From contig KV919012.1 of the NCBI GenBank assembly GCA_002049455.2, forward strand, positions 54,409 through 118,408: a stretch of 64,000 nucleotides of DNA. Direction: 5' to 3'. The notes under the pieces are model-generated. The model was not told the DNA's origin and ran no database searches. It was given only the letters and a program-made list of their open reading frames with translations. Positions within the stretch are counted from its first letter, which is position 1; each line of letters begins with the position of its first letter. This stretch comes from Porphyra umbilicalis. Its lineage: Eukaryota > Rhodophyta > Bangiophyceae > Bangiales > Bangiaceae. The translations under genes and the position numbers were made by a program. Shown piece by piece: positions 9,716 to 20,099 of this stretch.

Positions 9716-9767
9716 CGGCCCCTCAGGCCCGGCCGGAGTTTTTCCCTACGGCGCGCCTCGGTACCAC

Positions 9768-10816
9768 CTACGGGTCGGCGTCGGCGGGGTCTACCATCGG
9801 GACCCCGCCCTTGCGCAGCTCGGCGCGCACCGCCTGGTTCAGGCGCGCCGCGTGCCACGTTGGGCTCGCGGCCAGCGACCCCTTCACCTGGCGCGCGGCC
9901 CGGCTGTACTCTACCCTAGCATCGCGACCGTCACCTGGCCCCAGTTCACGTCGGGATCGTACCCCCACTCGGCACACACAGCCCGGCGGAGGTCGCCCGG
10001 TCGGGGCGGGCCCGCCTGATCGGTGTGCGCCGCCTTCGTCAAGTAGTACAACGACACGGTGGCGTCCTGCTCACCGGGCCCACGGCTCTCCCGCTCCGCG
10101 GCCACGTCCTGCCCGCTGGTCCGCGCCGCGACGCGCCGCCCAGTCGGCCCGTCGTCCCGTCCCCGCCGTTGGCCGACAGCCGGCGCCCCGTCCTTCTCGC
10201 CCGTGGCGTAGCCGCTCCCGCCGTCGGAACCTCGCGGCGTCTCGGCCGGGGGGGGGGGTGTTCGGGGGCGGCTCGCGACGGGGAACCGGAAGGTGGGTCC
10301 CCCGTCGCAGGGGCTCCCGGCGTGGCCCCAAGCGGCGCGGGGTCGGGCGGCCCCACCACCGCAACGGCGGGCGCGGTAACCCGACGCGCGGGCGCTACGG
10401 CCGCCCCCGTGGCGGGGGGTCCCGCCACGGCTCCTGCCGACGAGGGCAGCAGCGCCGACGGCGGCGCGGAGGACGGCCGGGGCGGCAGCGAGGGCCCCGC
10501 CCGTGGCATGATCGGGTCGGGCGCATCGCCCCGCTCGGCGGCCACCGCCACGGCTCCCCGAGCCAAAGACGGCGGCGCCGCTTCCGGCAACCCCAAGGGC
10601 GGTAAGACCGGGGACACGGCGGCCGCAGCGGAAGCAAGGGAATGCCCGGGTGCCGGCGGCGCCGGCGGGGGCATAGCGGGCGCGGGCGACAGACGGGGCG
10701 ACATCGGCGGCGCCTCGCCCCCTCCGCGGCGCGGCGACGGGTGGGGAGACCAAGCGGGGGTGGGCTTCCGACGCGACGGATTCGTCAGGCCCTCCCAGCC
10801 GCCGCCGCGCGGGTAA
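9768..10816 (-). pseudogene. Unidentified GC-rich gene remnant (Pro/Ala-rich, then compact domain)
   Basis: On the minus strand a Pro/Ala/Gly-rich region (about 10816-10040) leads into a more ordinary protein segment containing VSLYYLTKAAHTDQ, WGYDPDVNWGQVTVAM and QVKGSLAASPTWHAARL, ending at a stop at 9768. Frame changes near 10045 and 9911 are needed to read it through, so it is broken or contains small introns. I do not recognise the family. It lies downstream, on the same strand, of the RGG-tail fragment at 10975-11411 and may be the second gene of one old element or locus. Confidence 0.35.
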
Positions 10817-10974
10817 TCACGCCCGTCGAAGAGCGACGCCGGCGGCGAGACCTACTTGCGGTCCCCACTGCCGCTGCCACTGCCATGCCCGTGACGGGGT
10901 GCATCATCCCGGCCACCCTCGGGCCCGTCACCGCCAGCCCCTCGGTTCCACCAGCCGGTCTGGCCGGCCCCGCT

Positions 10975-11411
10975 CTAGTTACCGCCGTGGTAGTCGTCCC
11001 CGCGGTCGTCACCGCCGCGGTAGCCGCCGCCAGGGAAGTCGTACCCGCGGCCGTCACCGACGCGGTAGCCGCCACCGCGGTAGTCGTACCCGCGGTCATC
11101 ACCGCCTCGCAACCCGCCGCCGTGGCGGTCGTACACGCGGTCTTCGCGGATCCGCCGCCGTGGTACTCGCCACCGTCGCGGTTACCGCCGCGGCCGCCGC
11201 CGTCGCCGCGGTACTCGCCGCCGTAATCGCCGCCGCGGTCGTCACCGCCGCGATGTCCGCCACTGCGGTGGTAGTCCCTGCCGTGGTAGCCCCGGTCGTC
11301 AGACGGGCCGCCAGTACGGCGGTCCCCGCACGTCCACCCGCCGTCCCCGGAGTGGTCGCCGGCTGCGCGCGGGTGCCACCCGCCGCGGTCGGCGGGAGCC
11401 GGGCCCCAACC
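10975..11411 (-). pseudogene. RGG-box C-terminal tail, cut by copia element C
   Basis: The minus strand encodes a Gly/Arg/Asp/Tyr-rich tail with repeats such as DRGYDYRGGGYR and GGDDRGDDYHGGN, ending in TAG at 10977-10975. RGG/RG repeats are typical of nucleic-acid-binding proteins, including some ORF1/Gag-type proteins. One base appears to be missing near 11150, because the first part and the last part lie in different frames. The piece begins exactly at the copia LTR. On the far side of that element (16372 onward, minus strand) the frame again encodes Gly/Arg-rich sequence, so both are likely parts of one coding region. Confidence 0.5.
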
Positions 11412-11829
11412 TGTTGGACTGTGATGCTCGTCGCCGACTCCACTGGCGGTTCGCGGTTGGACGATGGTCGGTGACCCTTATGGTACCCCACATGGTACAT
11501 TTGCAAGACGTGGTCAAGTTGCACACATTTGTGTTGGGTCATCTTGGGGCGTTACTTTTGGCATGTTTTGGATTTGATCTTCGCTTTGCTCTAGTGGCTT
11601 TTGATTTGGTGAGTGATTCGATTTGGTGCGAGGGCGTGGGCGTCGGTGTGGGCGCGAGAGGGGGGAGCACTTGGGCCGGTGGGGACTATTTTAGGGGTGC
11701 TCTCGGTTGGGAGAGGCGGGCGATCCTTAGGACAACCAACAAAGCACGTTCGCACACACACACACGAGCTCAAGCCACTCAACCACTTCACCGTGGTCCC
11801 CCAACCCCTATCCCCACTGCGTTTCAACA
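11412..11829 (+). repeat. 5' LTR of copia element C
   Basis: TGTTGGACTG to GCGTTTCAACA, one base shorter at the end than in element B (three T instead of four). It is followed by T and then the primer site. Confidence 0.93.
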
Positions 11830-11831
11830 TG

Positions 11832-11842
11832 TTATGGGCCCA
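11832..11842 (+). other. Primer-binding site of element C
   Basis: TTATGGGCCCA, identical to element B, again just inside the 5' LTR, with an internal initiator tRNA-Met (half-tRNA) complement. Confidence 0.72.
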
Positions 11843-11990
11843 GAGCCGGGGCTGTGACAAGAGCAAGGTGTGCCAGCTGGTGTCGCGACGGTCGCGGCAA
11901 GTGCGAAGAAGACGAGGTCAAGGTGTTTCAAGGACGTGACGGTTAAGGCGAACGGCTCGGCAAGGTCGGGCGCTACGACAAGACGACATC

Positions 11991-14900
11991 ATGGACGGAG
12001 GCGCTGCCGGCATGGGCGGCATCAAGATCGACAAGTTGACGGTGAAGAACTTCCACGAATGGCGTCAGCGCATTAAGATGGTCCTCGCGCTGCGCGATCT
12101 GGACGATATGCTTGACGAAGACGGCAAGCCGACGGACGCGGAGGACCGCGAGTTGGCGGTGTGGAAGCGTCGATACACGAAGGCGAGCGCCATCATTGGG
12201 CTCACCCTTGGATCTGAGCAGCTCGAGCACGTGTCGGGCTGCAAGTCGACGGCAGAAATGTGGTCGACGCTGCCAGGTGTCTTCCAGCGCAAGAGTTTGA
12301 TGAACAAGATGAAGGCGCGATGCAAATTCTACACCGTCGACATGACCGTCGGCGAGGGCATGCTGGGCTACATCAACCGCGTGCGCAACCTCGGCGAGAA
12401 CCTCAAGGCCATGGGCGGCGAGGTGACGGAGATGGACGTTGCTATGAGTGTCCTCAGCGGGCTGACGTCCAAGTACGAGAACCTGCTGGTGGCTTTCGAC
12501 GCCAAGGGTGGGGACGAGCTGAGCCTCGACTTTGTCAAGAGCCGCCTGCTTCAGGAGGAGCGGCGGCAGGCGGACAAGTCACCGTCGACCAAGCGCATTG
12601 GTGACATGGCACTCGTCGGCGCCAACTATCGAGGTCAAGGCCGCCGTGGTGACCTCTCCAAGATCGAGTGCTACTACTGCCATACGTTTGGGCACATCTC
12701 TCGCGATTGCCTAGAGCTCAAGGCCAAGAGGCAGAGACAGGACAAGGTGGCCGCGATTGCGGCTGACGATGGTAGCGACAGCGACGACGCTATCTGTTTG
12801 GTGGGCAACGCGGATGACAAGGATGACATTTCCAACTCGTGGCTTGTCGATTCTGCAGCGTCTGCACACATGTGCTGGATACGCGGGTGCTTCAACGACT
12901 ACCAGACGACTACGGGACGCAGCGTCACCATGGGTGACAAGGGGTCCGTAGCCACGGCGGGCGTCGGAACCGTCGTGCTCAATGTCATCGTTAACGGCAA
13001 GACGCGCAAGATCAAGTTGGAGAAGGTGCTCCATGTTCCTACCATGGGCTTCAACCTCATGTCGGTCGGCATGATGGAGGAGCGTGGGGCGGAAGTGTCA
13101 TTCAAGGGCGGTAAGACGATCATCAAGATTAGCGACAAGGTCGCTGCGTGCGGCACGCGGAAGAGTGGGCTCTACCACCTGGACATGGCCCCACTGTCGG
13201 ATATTGCTGCGGTGGTCTCTCTTCAGCTCTGGCATGAGCGCCTCGGGCACGTCAACGTGGCTGGCGTTAAGCGGATGATCAAGAACAAGGACATCAATGG
13301 ACTCAAGTGCTCTTCCATGGCGGTCAAGGACGTCTGCGAGCCGTGCGTGTATGGGAAGGCGGCTATGACGCCTATGCCTAGTGCAGGAGGAGGTCGAGTG
13401 ACTAAGCGCCTGCAGCTCGTGCACTCGGACCTGGGCGGGCCAATGTCCGAGCCGTCGCGTGGCGGTGCGCTCTACTTTGGCACCTTCACTGACGACTTCT
13501 CCCGCTGGACAAACGTGGTCTTCCTGCAGAAGAAGAGCGATCTGCTCTGTGAGTACAAGAAGTGGCTGACTAAGGCCCAGCTGCACACGGGAACCAAAAT
13601 CAAGATCCTGCGATCCGACAATGGCGGCGAGTACGTGTCGAACGCATTCAAGGCTCTTCACGATGTGAACTGCACGACGCACCAGACCACGGTGCCCAAC
13701 ACGCCGCAGCAGAACGGGGTTGCTGAGCGGCTTAACCGAGTTCTTGTGGAGATGGCTCGCACCATGATGCGACACAAGGACGTCGATCAGGATCTTTGGG
13801 CGGATGCCATCAAGACGGCGGTGTACATCAAGAATCGCGTCACCAGCCGGGCGCTTCCCGTCGGCAAGACGCCTTTTGAGCTGTGGACCGGGAAAAAGCC
13901 CGACGTAAGCCTCATGCGGGTGTTTGGGTCGACATGCTGGGTGGTGCTGCACAAGAGTCACATCCACGGCAAGTTTGGCGACAAGGCGGCGAAGGGCGTC
14001 TTCTTAGGCTATCCCGACGGCAGCAAGGCGTACAAGGTCATCCTCGACGACGGCAAGGTCGTCAAGGCACGAAGCGTCGTGTTCGCCGAGACGGACGTAA
14101 GCGAGCTGGCAGAAGTTGCAGAGGAGCTCCCCGGAGACGAAAACGTCGAAGTCGAGACGGGCTTGCGTTCTACAAGCGACGGCGAAGACGTAGATGCTGA
14201 CAATGACGACAAGGATGACAAACAAGACGATGGATCTGACAAGTCCGCGGACGAAAATCAAGGTTGTGGCGGCTCTCAAGAAACTGTGCGTCGGAGCGGC
14301 AGAGCGCGGCGACCACCTGTCGAGTACTGGCGCCCGGTGAGCCTGGTTGCTCACGAGGCGCCCACGACGTTTATTCAAGCCGTTCAAGGGCAGGAATCGG
14401 CTAAGTGGCAGATTGCAATGAACGAGGAGATGGAGGCCGTCCGCAATAACAAGACTTGGCGCTTGACGGATCGCCCGGCCAGTCGACGCGTGCTGAAGGG
14501 CAAGTGGGTGTACAAGGTCAAGAGCGAGATGGACAAGAACGGGAACAACACGACGCGGCACAAGGCGCGCCTGTGCTTCATGGGGAACCGGCAGATCAAG
14601 GGGCTCGACTTCAACGAGACGTTCGCGCCGGTGGCCAAGTTTACCACCACTCGATGCATCCTGGCGATGACGGCGGCGAACGGGTGGGAGCTACATCAGA
14701 TGGACGTCAAGACGGCATTCCTCAACGGCGACCTTGACGAGGAGGTCTACATGGAGCAACCAGACGGCTATGTCGATCCGACGTATCCTGACAAGGTGTG
14801 TCGTCTCCTCCAAGCGCTGTATGGGCTGAAGCAAGCTCCCAAGATGTGGTACGCCAAGCTCGACGACTTTCTCAAGTCACAAGGGTTCAATAACATTGAC

Positions 14901-15917
14901 CCGGATGCATGCCTCTACGTCCTTATGGAGGACGGCGAAATCATCATCGTCCTGGTGTACGTCGACGATCTTCTTTTGGTGGCATCAAGCCTGGCGGCGA
15001 TCTACAAGATTAAGGACGCTCTGCACAAGCGTTTTGAGATGAAGGACCTGGGCGAGACGAAGTTCATCCTCGGGCTAGAGATCAGGCGTGACAAGGCGTT
15101 GGGCACCCTCAAGCTGTCGCAGGGCAAGTACGCGGCGCAAGTGCTGGAGAAGTTCGGGATGGCGGAGTGCAACCCGATCGGAACGCCGCTGGAGGTGGGT
15201 CTGCAGCTGGTCAAGGCCGACGAGAGCGACGACACGCTGCCCTACCGCGAAGCTGTCGGCAGTCTGATGTACCTGATGGTCGGGACACGTCCTGACCTCG
15301 CCTTCGCTATCGGGAAGCTGAGTCGGTTTGTTTCGTGCTACGGCAAGGAGCATTGGGCGGCGATCAAGCGCGTTCTACGGTACGTCAAGGGTTCGATGGA
15401 CAAGGGGCTGGTCTTCGACAAGAACTCTTCCTGTGTTCTACAAGGCTTTAGTGATGCCGACTGGGCGGGTGACCACGAGACGCGACGTTCGACGACGGGC
15501 TTCACCTTCATCTTTGGCGGAGCAGCCGTCAGCTGGGGTTCTAAGTTGCAGAAGACGGTGGCGCTGTCGGCGATGGAAGCTGAGTACATGGCTCTATGTG
15601 AGGCCAGCAAGGAAGCTGTTTGGCTCAACAAGCTCGTGCAAAGCGTGGCAACTCAAGGGCTGCGGACAGCGATCTACGGCGGGCCGATCAACATCAAGGT
15701 CTACAACAGCGGGTGCATTGACTTCTCCAAGAACCCCGTCGAGCACAAGCGCACTAAGCACATCGACATTCGCTACCACTTTGTGCGCGAGGCCATCACG
15801 ACGGACAAGGTGACACTGGAGCATTGTGCAACGAACGACATGGTGGCGGACCCGATGACGAAGGAGATCGGCAAGACTAAGCACGACAAGCATGTCGAGG
15901 TCATGGGGCTTTGCTGA
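11991..15917 (+). CDS. Copia Gag-Pol polyprotein, 1308 residues, RNase H Asp lost
   Basis: Same length and domain order as the element B protein, with no internal stop. CCHC knuckle, protease Asp287, integrase D480/D543/E579, YVDD at 991-993 and RNase H D1155 and E1196 are all present. The third RNase H acidic residue is changed: codon 1238 (15702-15704) is TAC, giving IKVYNSGC where element B has IKVDNSGC. This probably disables RNase H even though the frame is open. Unlike element B it keeps Trp953. The initiator ATG and leader match element B. Confidence 0.95.
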   Translation: MDGGAAGMGGIKIDKLTVKNFHEWRQRIKMVLALRDLDDMLDEDGKPTDAEDRELAVWKRRYTKASAIIGLTLGSEQLEHVSGCKSTAEMWSTLPGVFQRKSLMNKMKARCKFYTVDMTVGEGMLGYINRVRNLGENLKAMGGEVTEMDVAMSVLSGLTSKYENLLVAFDAKGGDELSLDFVKSRLLQEERRQADKSPSTKRIGDMALVGANYRGQGRRGDLSKIECYYCHTFGHISRDCLELKAKRQRQDKVAAIAADDGSDSDDAICLVGNADDKDDISNSWLVDSAASAHMCWIRGCFNDYQTTTGRSVTMGDKGSVATAGVGTVVLNVIVNGKTRKIKLEKVLHVPTMGFNLMSVGMMEERGAEVSFKGGKTIIKISDKVAACGTRKSGLYHLDMAPLSDIAAVVSLQLWHERLGHVNVAGVKRMIKNKDINGLKCSSMAVKDVCEPCVYGKAAMTPMPSAGGGRVTKRLQLVHSDLGGPMSEPSRGGALYFGTFTDDFSRWTNVVFLQKKSDLLCEYKKWLTKAQLHTGTKIKILRSDNGGEYVSNAFKALHDVNCTTHQTTVPNTPQQNGVAERLNRVLVEMARTMMRHKDVDQDLWADAIKTAVYIKNRVTSRALPVGKTPFELWTGKKPDVSLMRVFGSTCWVVLHKSHIHGKFGDKAAKGVFLGYPDGSKAYKVILDDGKVVKARSVVFAETDVSELAEVAEELPGDENVEVETGLRSTSDGEDVDADNDDKDDKQDDGSDKSADENQGCGGSQETVRRSGRARRPPVEYWRPVSLVAHEAPTTFIQAVQGQESAKWQIAMNEEMEAVRNNKTWRLTDRPASRRVLKGKWVYKVKSEMDKNGNNTTRHKARLCFMGNRQIKGLDFNETFAPVAKFTTTRCILAMTAANGWELHQMDVKTAFLNGDLDEEVYMEQPDGYVDPTYPDKVCRLLQALYGLKQAPKMWYAKLDDFLKSQGFNNIDPDACLYVLMEDGEIIIVLVYVDDLLLVASSLAAIYKIKDALHKRFEMKDLGETKFILGLEIRRDKALGTLKLSQGKYAAQVLEKFGMAECNPIGTPLEVGLQLVKADESDDTLPYREAVGSLMYLMVGTRPDLAFAIGKLSRFVSCYGKEHWAAIKRVLRYVKGSMDKGLVFDKNSSCVLQGFSDADWAGDHETRRSTTGFTFIFGGAAVSWGSKLQKTVALSAMEAEYMALCEASKEAVWLNKLVQSVATQGLRTAIYGGPINIKVYNSGCIDFSKNPVEHKRTKHIDIRYHFVREAITTDKVTLEHCATNDMVADPMTKEIGKTKHDKHVEVMGLC

Positions 15918-15952
15918 AAACAAGAACCGCCGCGGCAACAAGCAAGGAGGAG

Positions 15953-16371
15953 TGTTGGACTGTGATGCTCGTCGCCGACTGCACTGGCGGTTCGCGGTTG
16001 GACGATGGTCGGTGACCCTTATGGTACCCCACATGGTACATTTGCAAGACGTGGTCAAGTTGCACACATTTGTGTTGGGTCATCTTGGGGCGTTACTTTT
16101 GGCATGTTTTGGATTTGATCTTCGCTTTGCTCTAGTGGCTTTTGATTTGGTGAGTGATTCGATTTGGTGCGAGGGCGTGGGCGTCGGCGTGGGCGCGAGA
16201 GGGGGGAGCACTTGGGCCGGTGGGGACTATTTTAGGGGTGCTCTCGGTTGGGAGAGGCGGGCGATCCTGAGGACAACCAACGAGAGCACATTCGCACACA
16301 CACACACGAGCTCAAGCCACTAAAGCACTTCACCGTGGTCCCCCAACCCCTATCCCCACTGCGTTTCAACA
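15953..16371 (+). repeat. 3' LTR of copia element C
   Basis: Begins TGTTGGACTG after the purine tract AGCAAGGAGGAG and ends GTTTCAACA. It differs from its 5' partner mainly in two small clusters, near 16280-16290 and 16320. Confidence 0.93.
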
Positions 16372-17276
16372 CCGGCATCCGCACGGGGGTAGCCCGCGGC
16401 AACCGACGACCGACCACCGCGGCCGCCGCCGCCCGGTTGCCAACCGCCGCCGAAACGCTGGCGGCCGACCCCTTGGTCGCCGTGCCCGTCCGCGCCGCCG
16501 CCGCCCGGGTAGTCGCGGCCCCCGGTGTCCCCGGCGGGCGCTGGTGGACTCCAACCCGCCGCCGCGTCGGCAGTGGTGGGGTACCGTCGGCCGCCGCCCT
16601 TGTCGGCACCGCCACGACCGCCGGGCGACCCGGCGCCACCCGCGTCCGAGGGACCGTCGGCGCTGCCCCCTTGGTCGGCGCTGCCCCCTTGGCCGGCACT
16701 GACCCCCTTGGAGCTCCGACCGAGGAGACCGCGGCGGCGCGACCCCGTCCACCCCAGGGGGTTTGGCGGACGCTGCCGGGTGCGTGGCACCGCACCCATC
16801 CCCGCTGATATCCAGGTAGGGGAACTGCGTTGGCACGTCCGCCTCGAGGGCAGCCTCCGTACACCCCAACCCGGTGGACGAGGGCGCGCAGGTCGTCACG
16901 CCCACCCAGTGGCGCTCGGCGCTCATCATCGTGCCCCGGTGTGCGTAGAGGATGGTGGGGGGTTTCTTTCCCGGCGTCGAGAAGGGGAGGCGCTGGCGCA
17001 CGAGACGCCTCGGGACATTCGGCCACGCCGCCAGGATGAGGCGCAGCGTCGTGGCCCGCCGGTTGTCCCCTTGGGCGAGAGTCACCGGCCCGAAGCGGGT
17101 GAGCGCCCACGTCGCCAAGGGCGGGGGCCGGAACAAGCGGCGGTCCCGCTCGTAGGCAGCGAGCACGGCGCTCACCATGGCGCACGCTGCCGCGAGCCGC
17201 GCCACGCCAAGGAGGGGGTCCCTCGTCGCCTTCGACAGGCGGTGCGCAAGATGGGCGAAGACCAGGGGCTTTGGAA
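16372..17276 (-). pseudogene. Middle part of the split RGG-type gene remnant
   Basis: On the minus strand from about 17270 to 16780 the sequence encodes a fairly normal domain: KPLVFAHLAHRLSKATRDP, LAAYERDRRLFRPPPLATWA, RATTLRLILAAWPNVPRRL. It then passes into a Gly/Arg/Asp-rich low-complexity region up to the copia LTR. More than one frame is needed in the Gly-rich part. The upstream edge at 17277-17282 (TCAGGC) is the border of an AT-rich insertion, beyond which minus-strand coding character resumes at 18612. No homologue is recognised. Confidence 0.45.
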
Positions 17277-17282
17277 TCAGGC

Positions 17283-18606
17283 ACTTTTGGTTGTATGAGG
17301 ATACAATCCACATCCCCTCACATGAACTCTGAATTGAGTATTTGACGAGGTCGTATATCCAAAATCAGATCTTGCTGGGATGGCCAGAGTCAGGATCAAT
17401 ATTATAGTCGGACATTCAATTAGTACGATTTTGGATATAGTTAGGATAGACAGATTGAATCTATTCTCTTGGATGAAGGATCTGGAAGAAGACTAAAATT
17501 GAAACGAAATGAAAAGATAGGAGACATCTCTCCAGGTACAGTCTTACATGTGATTTAAATACGCGTGTCTCTTCACAAGCGTTTGTCACGATGAACTGCC
17601 GTCAAGTACCATCTGGTTGTTGGAATTGATTTGGGTGGTGCAGCGGTCCTCGTCAGAGCGTCTCCACCAATGGCTCCAACCGTCCAAACAGCCAAACGTG
17701 GCACCGTTTGGCCGTTTGGACGGTTGGAGCACTGGTGGCTGTGATCCGCTCCAAAACTAGGGTGTGACGGGGCTGTGACGGCCCAAAAATAGACCGGTTC
17801 ACATTTTCTAATCCCTTAGTCCATCTCGTGGTGGCCTCGCGTTATCGCCCTTCTTTTGGAGCTTGAACGGCAGCGCCACTCCAAACAGGCCTGTTTGGAG
17901 ACGCCCCAAGTCGTTTGGCCAACCCCTGGTTCCCTGTTCGAACCACGAAAGCCAATGGAAAGCGTGACCCGTGGCTTGCAGACAGTTGCGAGACGATCTT
18001 GCAGTCATGGAGATTCTCTGTAGTGCATCTGTGGGAATACTGGCGTGCCACAAAAGAGGCCCACCGCAAGAGACGTCGAGACGAGCCCAAGTTTGAGACG
18101 TGATCTGCTTAGTTTTGGCTCTGCGTTTGGAGAGCCAGTGACAGCACCACACGTTGTGCACACGTGGCCGTTGGGTTGGACGGTTGGCTCCATTGGTGGA
18201 GATGCTCTCAGTAGTGATCGTTGGAACTCTCGTGTGCTCACCCGGAGGTGCCCGTTCGGAATCTCGCGCGGGCCGTTGACAACATGGCAAGCAGTTTTAG
18301 ACACGGGACAGAACCGTTCGGGAATTTTCCGTCAAGATCGCCGCTTGGCACTGCCAGATGATGGCGGTTGAACAGGGTGGGGAGCCATCTTCACGCGCCA
18401 GCACTGCGGCGCAGAACATGTGAGCCGGATCAGGCAAGGTGGAAATTTGATTCAGATTATAGTATATCCGGCCTTTGGAGAGTCATTCAGGCTCAGTATA
18501 TCCGTCGGTAGATGAACAGAGTACGATATGGATACGCGGCTGCAGCATGGATTATGGATTATTACGAGTATAATGTGCGGATATGTCTGGCTCTACTTTA
18601 TCCTTC
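17283..18606. mobile_element. AT-rich 1.3 kb insertion bounded by TCAGGC repeats
   Basis: An abrupt AT-rich block interrupts GC-rich coding-like sequence. TCAGGC occurs at 17277-17282 and again at 18607-18612, as expected for a 6 bp target duplication. I see no terminal inverted repeats and no credible gene in it. It carries one complete MITE (17655-18208). It may be a nonautonomous element of unknown class. Confidence 0.45.
17655..18208 (+). mobile_element. MITE family 1, complete copy
   Basis: A 554 bp unit with inverted ends AGAGCGTCTCCACCAATGG and, on the other strand, AGAGCATCTCCACCAATGG. Inside are short inverted pairs built on GTTTGG/CCAAAC and the phrase CCAAAACTAGGGTGTGACGG. Further copies lie at 52790-54100 (split) and 54232-54671 (inverted). 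No coding capacity. The target duplication is unclear. Confidence 0.8.
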
Positions 18607-19872
18607 TCAGGCCCTGGTGAAGACCCGCGGCAGGAACCAAGGGAGCAGCCGTGGCGCGGCGAACACAGTGTCCCAGTCGGACGGGGCCGAGGGGAGGAGA
18701 AACATGCGGTCGGCGGACTCACGCAGCGGCAGGCGCATCGTGCCATGGCCCGCGCGGGCCACCGGAGCGAGCCGCCCCATCATGCGGGCGTCCCGCTCGT
18801 TCGCCCAGTCGTCCCCGGGGACCGGCACGGAGGTGAGGAGGGGCTCACGCCCCACCCAAAACTCCAACCCGACGCTCACGTCCCCACACGTCGTCGCCCG
18901 CAGCTTCGGCAGCTGGCGCTGCAGCGCCACCAACCACGCGAACCCCGCCGCGCCGTCGACGCAGAACATCTCCGTGACGACCGGCAATGGCTCCGGCAGG
19001 ATCACGGCGACCTCATTCACCCGCAGAGGGCGGCGAAAGTACTCGGCGGCGAGCGGGTGGTCGATGGCGGCTAACGACTTCAAGACGTTCGGCGACGCGG
19101 CCGCCGCCAGGTACCTGCCCGCCTCGCCGACGGCGAGCATGCGGGTCCACGCCGTGTCGATGGCCGCCGCGTCGTAGGGCCCCGGCATGGCACCTCCGGA
19201 CGCGACCTGCACCATCGGCCAAGGGCCCTCGCCGTCGACGTCGCAGGCGTCCGCGACCTCGATCGGTAACCCGACGGGAAGTGGAGCCGGGGCCGCCGGC
19301 GGCGGAAGCACGACCGCCGTGGGGACTGGGTCCAGCAGTCCCGGGGGTAGCGTCCGCGGCGGCCGCGGCGTCGACCGCAGATGGTCCAGGTCGGGGACCC
19401 GGGCCCGTGTCGCGGTCCGAAGGAGGTTCTCCGCAAGCGCCAAGCGCGACCGACCCGCGGACGTTGCCGATAGCGTTGCCGGCGCGGCCCGCCCCACCGA
19501 CGCGGGGCCCCGCCCCGGCGGTCGGCCGCCTCCACGTCCGGCGGCCGCCGCCGCCACGGACGACGCCCCACCGCCGGACGCTCCGCCGGGCGCCTCAGCC
19601 GCCGCGGCGCCCCCCGGCGCAGGGGGGGGCGACGGCGGGCGCGACAGCGACGGCGCCTTCTCCGTCGTCAAGCGGGGACACGGCCCCGCCATGGTCGACG
19701 TCCGCCGGGTCGCGGCGCCTACCGCCTCCACCGCCGCCGCGGCAGCCCCCAGAACTGGGAGCCCGCCGGTGGCCACGCCGGCCGATACCGCCGGCGCCAC
19801 GATCGTGGCTCGGGCGCGCCGCCCCGCCGCCGTCCGCGTCCCGGGTCCCGCAGGTCGGGCGGACCCCGCCAT
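18607..19872 (-). pseudogene. N-terminal part of the split minus-strand gene remnant
   Basis: An open frame of 421 codons from an ATG at 19872. Residues 1-170 are Ala/Pro/Gly-rich and likely disordered. From about 200 on the protein looks folded, with segments such as AAIDTAWTRMLAVGEAGRYL, SLAAIDHPLAAEYFRRPLRV and FAWLVALQRQLPKLRATT. It ends at a TGA at the border of the AT-rich insertion (18607-18609). Beyond the insertion the minus strand continues as coding-like sequence at 17270, but in another frame. No family recognised; a Gag/ORF1-like protein or a host RNA-binding protein are both possible. Confidence 0.45.
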
Positions 19873-20099
19873 TCACCGCCGGGGACGGCGGTCGCTCGGG
19901 AGGGGGTGATGTAGCACCAACGGGATGAAGGTGGTGCTGGGAACCCCCGGCGGGGGCCGGGCGGGCGTGGCCTGCGCTCGGCAAGCGACGGGGCGTGCGA
20001 CAAGGTCGCCACGCCCCCGCGGGTGGCGTCCTGGCGCCGCCTGGGCAGCTGTCGGGGGCGCGGGCGCCCGGGCCACGCGCGAACGGCTACCAGGGCGTC

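Larger units (their letters stand above)
11412..16371 (+). mobile_element. Complete Ty1/copia LTR retrotransposon (element C)
   Basis: Same family and organisation as element B: LTRs at 11412-11829 and 15953-16371, primer site, intact Gag-Pol at 11991-15917, and a purine tract before the 3' LTR. The two LTRs differ at roughly nine to eleven positions by eye, about twice element B, so it is probably older. The flanking pentamers differ (CAACC before, CCGGC after), so there is no target duplication. It sits inside the minus-strand RGG-type coding remnant. Confidence 0.95.

Noticed and set aside
11406-16376. Target duplication for copia element C using shifted borders
   Set aside because: No pentamer identical on both sides could be found by moving either border by one or two bases.
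16772-17298. Plus-strand frame opposite the split RGG gene
   Set aside because: Composition-driven; the minus strand has more natural residues and continues in register with neighbouring parts.
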